DNA of 64,000 bases from Paenibacillus silagei (GTDB taxonomy: Bacteria > Bacillota > Bacilli > Paenibacillales > Paenibacillaceae), in NCBI RefSeq assembly GCF_017874735.1, contig NZ_JAGGLV010000007.1, positions 244,658 to 308,657 of the forward strand, in the 5' to 3' direction. Made by a program: the position numbers and the translations under genes. This document shows, in pieces, positions 9,908 to 16,495 of this stretch. Every line of letters starts with the position of its first letter. The first letter of the stretch is position 1. The notes under the pieces are model-generated. The model saw nothing but the letters and a program-made list of their open reading frames with translations, did no database searches and was not told the origin of the DNA.

Positions 9908-10126
9908 TTTAAAAATCTCCTTCTATGGTTAGTTTATAATAAATTAAATCATACTTTTCCGCTGTGATTATTTTAAATTTAACTTGTCATATTGTCAATC
10001 CTCAAATTACCAGCTTGTCGATCTCTGGAACAGCGCGCGAAAATGCCGAAAAAGGGCCGTGAGCAGCCTGCCTTCCGGCAACCTGTCACAGCCCCAAAAC
10101 TCAAGTCCGATGCGGTCAATCGGCTC
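9908..10126. other. Intergenic spacer, chromosomal side of island left edge
   Basis: About 220 bases between the OsmC start and the displaced sulfurtransferase tail. An AT-rich part next to OsmC probably holds its promoter. I see no gene here. Confidence 0.5.
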
Positions 10127-10183
10127 TTACTCGGCTCCTGTAGCCACCGGGTTATCTTCATAGCTAATCCAGTCACTCCAGCT
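10127..10183 (-). pseudogene. Displaced 3' tail of the sulfurtransferase gene
   Basis: Read on the minus strand this encodes SWSDWISYEDNPVATGAE followed by a stop. That matches the last residues of the sulfurtransferase at 18963-19859 (SWSDWISYEQNAIATGKE). Homology stops abruptly upstream of SWSDW instead of fading, as expected if an element integrated at this point and displaced the native tail. Confidence 0.75.
10158..10183. repeat. Putative attachment site, left (att core)
   Basis: A 26-bp segment matching 18994-19019 at 25 positions. The last 20 bases, CTAATCCAGTCACTCCAGCT (10164-10183), are identical. Both copies lie in the same orientation. Confidence 0.72.
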
Positions 10184-10879
10184 GGCATTGCTGTTAGAAA
10201 CTGCTTTCAACTCACTCAGCCTCCGGACTTTGAAAGAACGAGACTACACTGCATCGGAGAAGCATTGCCAAGTGCCGATGTATCCATCAGCGCCATTGCT
10301 TAGGAGCCAGAAGCATACCCCTCAGAGAGGAAGCAGGCTAGGTAACTGGAAGAAGTGACCTTGTACTATCTTGCCAGCTGCCTTCCCCAATGTACCCCCG
10401 TTGCCGGAAGGCCGTTTCTCACTCTCCGACATCCTGACCTCAGGAGGTCAAACACTAGGCATGGCATGAACCCGACCACGGATAGCCCTTTAATAAGTGC
10501 TGAACGTTCGGGCCGCTGAGATCAGAGGCATCTGGCTCTTCCAGCCGCACTGAATACATCGGTATGAGCTAGCCGGTAGCTGCTACTTGCTGGCGCATCC
10601 AGGCCTCAAGCTGAGATCACTCTGCAATGTAGGACCCCGGTTCCCAAGGCCCGTTCTTGCTCACCGAACCCCTGAAGATCACGTGTCCAATACCCTGCAA
10701 CAGGTATAAACGTTGCGGAATGACTTAGCAACCTACATGGCACTTGGACCACTTGAGTTCAGGCAATCCGCTGACTACATGCCTCGCATCCCGGTGCGTT
10801 GTATCTCACTCAACCATCCCCAAGTCTCAAAGAGAGTATCATACTTCGCCTCCCGTTTCCTTACCCATAAACCTACTTG
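10184..10879. other. Long stretch without recognisable genes (island left arm)
   Basis: About 700 bases of balanced composition with stops in every frame and no ribosome site before a sizeable ORF. I could not identify an insertion sequence or RNA. It is most likely decayed element DNA. Confidence 0.5.
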
Positions 10880-10910
10880 ACCCAAGTGGCGCGGCCACTT
10901 TTTAATGGGT
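10880..10910 (+). terminator. Hairpin with T tract upstream of a small ORF
   Basis: AAGTGGC (10884-10890) and GCCACTT (10894-10900) around loop GCG, followed by TTT. Flanking ACCCA/TGGGT can pair further. It ends just before the ribosome site of the 38-residue ORF, so it may act as a terminator or leader hairpin. Confidence 0.5.
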
Positions 10911-10927
10911 GAAAAGGAGGGCTTGAT

Positions 10928-11044
10928 ATGAAACTACTTATAAAGATTGCGATGATACTAAATATTCTGTTCTTTGCTTCTCTGAGTATAGGATACGTTG
11001 AAATCGAACTCGCTAATTCTCATATAATCTATCTATTCAAATGA
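10928..11044 (+). CDS. Small hydrophobic peptide, 38 residues
   Basis: ATG at 10928 is preceded by AAAAGGAGGG with good spacing. The product is 38 residues with a lysine-containing start (MKLLIKIAMIL) and one membrane helix (about 6-23), then a polar stretch and an aromatic C terminus. I do not recognise the family. It has the look of a small membrane peptide such as those found in mobile elements (toxin, leader or accessory peptide), but nothing shows which. It stands alone, with hairpins on both sides. Confidence 0.45.
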   Translation: MKLLIKIAMILNILFFASLSIGYVEIELANSHIIYLFK

Positions 11045-11054
11045 ACACAAATAT

Positions 11055-11080
11055 GGACCACGCTGTGTGGCGTGGCCCAT
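11055..11080. other. Imperfect inverted repeat after small ORF
   Basis: CCACGC and GCGTGG separated by TGTGTG, with GG/CC flanks. There is no T tract, so termination is uncertain. Confidence 0.35.
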
Positions 11081-11104
11081 GAGTGCTTTGTGTATGCGTC
11101 TATA

Positions 11105-11467
11105 CTAAAGTACTGGACGAATGAACAGCATTTTTCCATCTTTAGTGTTGATAATCGTATCAATAGCATCGGTTTTGCTTATGCCACCAGCGCCCCATAC
11201 ATTTGTTTCTCCCTGGCCTTTATTATACACATTCCGTGTATCCTCTTGAGTAGAGTAGTTAGCTCCATATTTTTTGAGATTAGTACTAAAAATTGTATCT
11301 CCAAGGTACGTCGGAAGACCTTGATTAGCAAGTGAGCCAAGGCGCTTCAAGTTATCCACTTTTGAGGTGAATGTGTGCTCTGCAAAAACGCGGTATTTAA
11401 GTGTGTAGAATCCAATAGATGACGCGTCTGGCCCGTAATGGAACATTGGTTCATACACGCTGTGCAC
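11105..11467 (-). pseudogene. Hypothetical protein, C-terminal fragment
   Basis: About 120 residues of protein-like sequence (VYEPMFHYGPDASSIGFYTL ... GKMLFIRPVL) that I cannot assign to a family. The reading frame stays open about 18 bases above the GTG at 11467 and then meets a stop. No ribosome site precedes that GTG. The region of plausible coding ends where the integrase homology on the other strand begins (about 11475-11490). I infer that both were cut by one rearrangement, leaving this as the 3' end of a longer gene. Confidence 0.4.
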
Positions 11468-12253
11468 GCCATCTGTTTGGTAACGATGTACGAGAAACTA
11501 AGATTAGATGGCGGCTTGTCGCCACAATCGATTAACCACATTCATAAAGTGTTGCATGATGGTCTTGCTACAGCAGTACGGCATGAAACCTTGAGTCGTA
11601 ATGTAGCTGCTCTTGTGAAGCCTCCCAAAATCCCAAAAGCCAAGACCAATGTATGGACGGATGAAGAGCTTATGAAGTTTTTAGAGTATGCAAAACCCTA
11701 CCGTTACTACATGATAATACTGCTGGCAGCAACCTGTGGACTGAGAAGGGGAGAGGCCATTGCGCTTAGGTGGGAGGATGTAGACTTTACAAAAGGAACG
11801 ATAAAAGTTGCGCAGTCATACGTAAGAGGAGAGAAGGGACATGCCTTTCAAGAACCGAAAACAAAAGCGGGAATTCGTACAATCGCATTGCCACAAATGA
11901 CCATAGATGCTTTAAAGCATCAGAAGGTTTTGCAGGCCAAAGATAAGCTCGCTGCCGGTGTGAAGTACACAGATCATGGTTTAGTCTCACAAACAAAGAA
12001 CGGACTTCCGATCAACCCGTACTACTTTGAATCACGTTGGCTGGACATGCTCAGGAAATCAGGCATGAAATGTATTCGCTTTCATGACCTTCGGCATACT
12101 CACGCATCATTGCTTCTTTTACAGAACGTTCATCCAAAGATAGTTTCAGAAAGACTGGGGCATTCGTCGGTGGGGATAACGCTGGATCGGTATTCGCATA
12201 CTTATGGGGTAGACTATAAAGCAGCTGAAGAAATAAACCGATTAATTCACTGA
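11438..12253 (+). CDS. Tyrosine recombinase/phage integrase, 5'-truncated
   Basis: Site-specific recombinase of the ICE/phage integrase type. All catalytic residues are present: Arg103 (GLRRGE), the His216-x-x-Arg219 box (FHDLRHTH), His242 (RLGHSS) and nucleophile Tyr252 (DRYSH). Only the end of the core-binding domain remains (LSPQSINHIHKVLHDGL). The arm-binding domain and about 100 residues of a normal integrase of about 370-390 residues are missing. The first dozen or so residues (MEHWFIHAVHAIC) are read from an unrelated sequence on the opposite strand. No ribosome site precedes the ATG. It is presumably the island's own integrase, now probably inactive. Confidence 0.75.
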   Translation: MEHWFIHAVHAICLVTMYEKLRLDGGLSPQSINHIHKVLHDGLATAVRHETLSRNVAALVKPPKIPKAKTNVWTDEELMKFLEYAKPYRYYMIILLAATCGLRRGEAIALRWEDVDFTKGTIKVAQSYVRGEKGHAFQEPKTKAGIRTIALPQMTIDALKHQKVLQAKDKLAAGVKYTDHGLVSQTKNGLPINPYYFESRWLDMLRKSGMKCIRFHDLRHTHASLLLLQNVHPKIVSERLGHSSVGITLDRYSHTYGVDYKAAEEINRLIH

Positions 12254-12273
12254 TATCGGATGTAATCAAAACG

Positions 12274-12316
12274 AAAAAGCATTGTTGCCTTGTAGAGTTA
12301 GGCGACAATGCTTTTT
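12274..12316. terminator. Bidirectional terminator between integrase and CBASS operon
   Basis: AAAAAGCATTGTTGCC (12274-12289) pairs with 12301-12316 over 16 bp with one wobble. A runs on one side and T runs on the other serve both strands. Confidence 0.88.
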
Positions 12317-12318
12317 TA

Positions 12319-13257
12319 CTATAGAAGCGTCTGTTTGCTTTGGCGATATTCTTCAATTACTATCATTGCACTTAAACCCATGTTGTTTTCTTGTTTGTTT
12401 TTGAATCGGTTATAAAACCAATCCCAGATTAACAAGGCGCTTTCCCTATGTTTATAAATATCGTTTTGAAGCTTTCTTGAGCATGTTGTCAGTGTCGATG
12501 AATCAACATTATTTAAAACTTTTTCCCAAAGATCCTCTGCTCTATATGATAGTTTATCTAATCTTGATATGGTCGCTTTGTTTTCAAAATGTTGTTTGTA
12601 TATATAAAGAGTTAAGGGAATAATAGGGGCGATTATGGAAACAAGCGTATTAACAACAATATCATTCCTAATAATGGATACAACACCGATTATTAAAATG
12701 CATCCTAAAAATAAAAGTCTCAAAAAAATCTGGAATGCATTTCTTAAGTAACTATCCCATGTTGTGTTTACTCTTTGGCACATAATTCTTCCTGCAAAAA
12801 TATCTACATTCGAGTATTCTATTGAATACCAGTTTTTTAGATCATTAAGCGATTTGTTTTTTTTGGTGTATCTTTTAAATATCTCTTCTATGTCTTGGAT
12901 AGCTTTATCTCTAGGTCCACAAAGTGCTCTATTCCATTCTATCTCAAGTACATTTGAATCGAAGATTTCCTGAAACCTTGCAGCTTTTTCCTTTTTATAT
13001 TTAATGGCCCTTTCAAAAAAATATACATTCAATATGATGATAAGAATTGATAATAAAGTTATAAGACCGAGTCCAACTGTATTGGAAGGGGTAAGCAGCT
13101 TTACAAAAGGGAGCGCGATAGGGAGCAATATGCAAAATATAAATTGATAGTTAGAAAGGATTTTAGCTTCAGCATAAAGCTGACGCTGAGCTGCAAGAAC
13201 TTTAATATTAATCTCAGCATTTTGACGAATCACAATTCCATTGTCTACATTGGTCAT
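12319..13257 (-). CDS. CBASS effector, S-4TM family putative pore-forming protein
   Basis: 312 residues with four membrane helices in two pairs (about 38-55, 61-81, 177-196 and 200-220) and a long charged cytoplasmic stretch between them (about 84-175). This is the layout of the S-4TM effector family that accompanies SMODS nucleotidyltransferases. In CBASS the cyclic nucleotide made on phage infection activates the effector, which would disrupt the inner membrane and kill or stall the cell. It is the second gene of the operon, 12 bases after the CD-NTase stop, with GAGG before the ATG. The family call rests on topology, neighbour and general resemblance; the nucleotide it senses is unknown. 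Confidence 0.82.
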   Translation of the reverse strand: MTNVDNGIVIRQNAEINIKVLAAQRQLYAEAKILSNYQFIFCILLPIALPFVKLLTPSNTVGLGLITLLSILIIILNVYFFERAIKYKKEKAARFQEIFDSNVLEIEWNRALCGPRDKAIQDIEEIFKRYTKKNKSLNDLKNWYSIEYSNVDIFAGRIMCQRVNTTWDSYLRNAFQIFLRLLFLGCILIIGVVSIIRNDIVVNTLVSIIAPIIPLTLYIYKQHFENKATISRLDKLSYRAEDLWEKVLNNVDSSTLTTCSRKLQNDIYKHRESALLIWDWFYNRFKNKQENNMGLSAMIVIEEYRQSKQTLL

Positions 13258-13269
13258 ATAATAACCTCA

Positions 13270-14268
13270 CTAAGAGTATTTGGGGAAGTTGCTTCCAAAT
13301 ATCTCTCCCCATTTTCTAATTGACAAAGCGTGATCACCTTCATTTTCAGCCTTACGCGCCTCAAGTGCCTTTGTATAATCTGCATATGCTCTGTTTGAAA
13401 TTTTCTGCTTATCCTCATGAGACAACTGATTCAAGTTGCCTTGTATATTTTTGGGGTCTTGTACATCGTTAAAGATTGCAGTGTATATGTGTAAAAATAC
13501 GCCAGGAATCTCCAGGTCTATGAAAGATGATACATTAGTATTATTATCAAAATAAGAGAGAAGCAAGCATTCTAAAAGATATGACCCCATCGTAGGCATT
13601 GTCGCCCTTTTATTCCAATATTTGATTAAACGAATGACATTCATAACATTCCCATTATGTTTTTGGTTAATCCGTGTTACATTATCACGATCTTTCCGAG
13701 GATCTGTTTTTTTCCAATTACCTTTTCCGTCTGGTATAATATAGTAGGTTCTACCGAATGAATCGTTACTTGTAAAAAAGCAAGGAACTATATCAAAAAC
13801 CCAGGAGTACGTTTTTAACTTTAAAGTAGCAGCCTCGTTGTTTCGTTTGATGTCAGCTTTTTCATATTGAGGGACGTTCTTTAAACCTCTTATAAACCTG
13901 TTGATCACTTTTCTTGAGTTAAGTTTGTCGCTATCCTCATGACATAAAGAATACAAGTCCGATGCAGAGCTAGGAACTATTATTTCTATTTTACCAAAAT
14001 AATCTTCTGAATAAGTGCTTCCTTGACCGCCTAAACCGATCATCAGATCAATGTCATCTAACTCTCGAATTTTTGTTCTTCTTGCAAAAGAGCCAAAATA
14101 AATATCGATATCATTATAAAGCTTGAGAAAACCATCTTGTGAATCAAAGTTATCTATTTGTTTTATTAACCAGTCTCTACTACCACGAGCAATTAATGTT
14201 TCATCTGAATCTAAATTTACATAGTTCTTCATAAACTCACTAAAGGCGTTGTTAACCGTAGTAGCCAT
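13270..14268 (-). CDS. CBASS cyclic oligonucleotide synthase (SMODS CD-NTase)
   Basis: 332-residue nucleotidyltransferase of the cGAS/DncV-like type. The signature GSFARRTKIRELDDIDLMI gives Gly59-Ser60 and metal ligands Asp72 and Asp74. The third acidic ligand is Asp159 (WVFDIVPCF). On detecting phage it should make a cyclic di- or trinucleotide second messenger for the adjacent S-4TM effector. The pair forms a minimal type I CBASS, with no Cap2/Cap3 (E1/E2, JAB) or HORMA/TRIP13 genes nearby. GGGGA precedes the ATG. A promoter and a perfect CIRCE operator lie upstream, suggesting HrcA control. Product chemistry and clade cannot be told from the sequence alone. Confidence 0.92.
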   Translation of the reverse strand: MATTVNNAFSEFMKNYVNLDSDETLIARGSRDWLIKQIDNFDSQDGFLKLYNDIDIYFGSFARRTKIRELDDIDLMIGLGGQGSTYSEDYFGKIEIIVPSSASDLYSLCHEDSDKLNSRKVINRFIRGLKNVPQYEKADIKRNNEAATLKLKTYSWVFDIVPCFFTSNDSFGRTYYIIPDGKGNWKKTDPRKDRDNVTRINQKHNGNVMNVIRLIKYWNKRATMPTMGSYLLECLLLSYFDNNTNVSSFIDLEIPGVFLHIYTAIFNDVQDPKNIQGNLNQLSHEDKQKISNRAYADYTKALEARKAENEGDHALSIRKWGEIFGSNFPKYS

Positions 14269-14303
14269 AGATATAATCCCCTTTATTTAACAAATAAGAT
14301 TCA

Positions 14304-14330
14304 TTAGCACTCTTTATCTTTGAGTGCTAA
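14304..14330 (-). promoter_or_regulatory. CIRCE element (HrcA operator) of the CBASS operon
   Basis: TTAGCACTC (14304-14312), nine bases, GAGTGCTAA (14322-14330). This is letter-for-letter the CIRCE consensus bound by the heat-shock repressor HrcA. It lies about 8 bases after the -10 box and 36 bases before the CD-NTase ATG, the same placement as upstream of groESL and hrcA-dnaK. Confidence 0.9.
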
Positions 14331-14338
14331 TGAAGAAC

Positions 14339-14367
14339 ATTTTATAGCATATTTTTCTATAGTTCAA
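14339..14367 (-). promoter_or_regulatory. SigmaA-type promoter of the CBASS operon
   Basis: On the minus strand, -35 TTGAAC (14362-14367), a 17-base spacer and -10 TAAAAT (14339-14344). The predicted transcript start falls at or just before the CIRCE element. Confidence 0.8.
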
Positions 14368-14589
14368 GCTTTTTATGCAAACAAACGTTCGACATTTATC
14401 GACAACATACTGGGCAGTATAAGTTGTTATCTTTGGTTGATTGTTTGTTGACTGAACATTTTTAATCGTTACGGGTTTAATTCCCCGCCTTGCTGCGTTT
14501 GAGTAACACGGTTGTGAATACCCCGTTGCTTGCTGCGGGGTTCTTTATTGAAAAGATTTTTGCTTTTATAGTCAAAGATTACTCAAAAA
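14368..14589. other. Intergenic stretch upstream of CBASS promoter
   Basis: About 220 bases without a gene. It holds a weak LexA-like site (CAAACAAACGTTCG, 14378-14391) and the hairpin at 14520-14541. Confidence 0.5.
14520..14541 (+). terminator. GC hairpin followed by TTCTTT
   Basis: ACCCCG (14520-14525) pairs with CGGGGT (14536-14541), followed by TCTTTATTG. No intact plus-strand gene lies just upstream, so it may be a relic. Confidence 0.5.
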
Positions 14590-14690
14590 GAATGTACAGC
14601 TAAAAAGTTAGTCTGAGAGGTTGAGTCATTCATCGGTGGGGATTAGACCAGATGAATACTCGCATACGTATGGATAGGACTATGGGTCTA
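14590..14690 (+). pseudogene. Decayed 3' end of a second integrase gene
   Basis: The nucleotide sequence aligns with the end of the integrase at about 12124-12224. Shared blocks include TCGGTGGGGAT (14631-14641) and TCGCATAC (14660-14667). The frame is broken by stops. Two integrase 3' ends therefore bracket the CBASS operon, which suggests successive insertions or a duplication. Confidence 0.7.
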
Positions 14691-15101
14691 TACACTGATC
14701 TATCCCGCTAACTTATGTTTATCTTTGTAAAAAGAGGATACCTGTGAAGTAAACCGAGCCCAAGGCTAGTAACTGGGCTTGGTATTCAAATTTTATTGTT
14801 GTTAAATACTCAGCATTGTTTACGGTAAAACAAGAACAGAGGACGTGATATTGCCGGATCGACCACCTAAATCCATGACTATATGCCAGTGGACCCATGA
14901 TGAGTCGCAGACAGTGTAGTACCCTCCATAATCACGAAATGATCGTCCATTACTATAAGAGGCCAATATTTTAAGGCCTCTATTTACATCTATTTAAGAA
15001 TAGTATATATTGCAATATAGGGAGGTGAACAAAGAAATTATTCCAAACAATAATATTATAAAATCATAATTTCATGATAAATTTTCAGGGAGAGGATTTT
15101 T
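14691..15101. other. Intergenic region with two small hairpins
   Basis: Contains AGCCCA/TGGGCT (about 14759-14782) and AGAGGCC (14958-14964) with GGCCTCT (14975-14981). Near its end a GGGAGG at about 15021 could serve a 14-codon leader (GTG AAC AAA ...). No larger gene is seen. Confidence 0.45.
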
Positions 15102-15995
15102 ATTAATATACTAAAGGACTTTGAACAATACTTAAGCATAAGAGCAATCACAGCTAGAACAAAGGAAAGGTACATAAGTGACATCACGTACTACTTAAAT
15201 AAGTGCGTCGGCATTAAGTTTCCTGAAGACAAGTTTGAGATCTACTTCTCTGAAAGCTATACGAGGTATTATTTGGAACAACGGAAAAGTTCTACTGCGC
15301 GCGCTGCTCTGCGTAATCTGCTAGAGTGTTTCAAAGAGAAAAAAAGAATTGATGCTGCTGAGTATTTGTTGATATTAAAAAGGATTCAGCAATTAGTTGA
15401 AAAAGAAGAAAAGAAGAAAATGCTTTTTTTATCACAAGACCAGATCAATTTCTTATTAAGTTCAAGAATTAAGTATACAAAGAAACAAAAGGCTTATAAA
15501 GATGTGTTGTCCGCAACAATTGCACTGTCGTATTATTTCGTGTTTGATCAAGATCTCATTTTCAAGCTTAAAAATAGCGATGTTGATATTGAAAATAGAA
15601 GAGTAAGAAATCTGAGAGCAGACACAGATAATAAGGCATGTAAGTGGTTATTAATATGTGATGAGGCATATGAAATGTTAATTCCTTATATCCTAACCCG
15701 GCAAAATTCCTCTGCAAATGCGCCTTTCCTATACATCAGAGATGTACCTGCTAATAACTCAAATATTAACTATTTGTTTAGTATACTGAAATCGAAAGCA
15801 AACTATAACTATCTTCAAACAACTGTGGACGTAAGAGGAATTATCCGAAGTCGTATACTTAATGATCTGTACAGGTCAGAAGGAAAAGTTGCTATAGACT
15901 TCCTAAGAATATTTGGGCTAAAAAGGAGTACTCAATTAGAAAACGCCTTGGAAAAGTTCCTGACCGATGTAAATAGCGAGAAAGAAGCAATTTAA
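15102..15995 (+). CDS. Tyrosine-recombinase-like protein lacking catalytic residues
   Basis: Reads as a two-domain recombinase fold. An N-terminal SAM-like core-binding domain (LKDFEQYLSIRAITARTKERYISDI) is followed by a catalytic-domain-like part (LSQDQINFLLSS ... DVDIENRRVRN ... RGIIRSRILNDLYRS). The usual Arg, His-x-x-Arg and Tyr residues are not where expected: FDQD replaces the first Arg box and no RY/Y motif ends the protein. It may bind DNA without recombining it. The first ATG/GTG/TTG in frame is a TTG at 15273, but clear homology extends upstream to about 15102. There GGGAGAGG (15088-15095) stands 6 bases before an ATT, so I propose an ATT start and 297 residues. Confidence 0.6.
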   Translation: MNILKDFEQYLSIRAITARTKERYISDITYYLNKCVGIKFPEDKFEIYFSESYTRYYLEQRKSSTARAALRNLLECFKEKKRIDAAEYLLILKRIQQLVEKEEKKKMLFLSQDQINFLLSSRIKYTKKQKAYKDVLSATIALSYYFVFDQDLIFKLKNSDVDIENRRVRNLRADTDNKACKWLLICDEAYEMLIPYILTRQNSSANAPFLYIRDVPANNSNINYLFSILKSKANYNYLQTTVDVRGIIRSRILNDLYRSEGKVAIDFLRIFGLKRSTQLENALEKFLTDVNSEKEAI

Positions 15996-16495
15996 GTTGA
16001 CTAACTGTTGACTCAGCATTTCAATTTTGTATAGCCAATATTTCAGTTAATTGGATGTATAGTTCTGCTGGGCACACCATTCCTTTAGGCTCAGGCAGCT
16101 CTGACGGTAATCTGCGATGCAAGTTTGCCAGAGTTGTCGCCGTTCTTCTCAATCCATTCGACGTTTCCTCTGTCTTTTAGATAGCTTTATTTTGACAGAG
16201 GTGCGTGTTATTCATAGGTGGAATGTGCTTGACGCTTACACAGGTACTTGCATATGCATGGGGTCGACCGTTGAAAGAAATGGTTGGGGTTTTAAGAAGA
16301 TACTCGCCGGCATTTGGATTCTATAATGATTGTAACTAGTTTTTACAGCCGTTCTTATCATAAGTGATCTTAGAACTAGTGTTCAACCAATAGCTTGGGT
16401 GTTCCCTCGTATTAGAACCACACCCAGTCATACCTCCATTAATGAAGTATTTGATAATGTAACGGTAGAAAATTCTTTCATTGTTTATGAAAAGT
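15996..16495. other. Gene-free stretch between recombinase-like and GTPase genes
   Basis: 500 bases, convergent 3' ends. Short ORFs here lack ribosome sites. I see no clear terminator or repeat. Confidence 0.5.

Noticed and set aside
11465..11467. Treating 11105-11467 as a complete gene
   Set aside because: No ribosome site at the GTG, and the coding look ends at the same junction that truncates the integrase.
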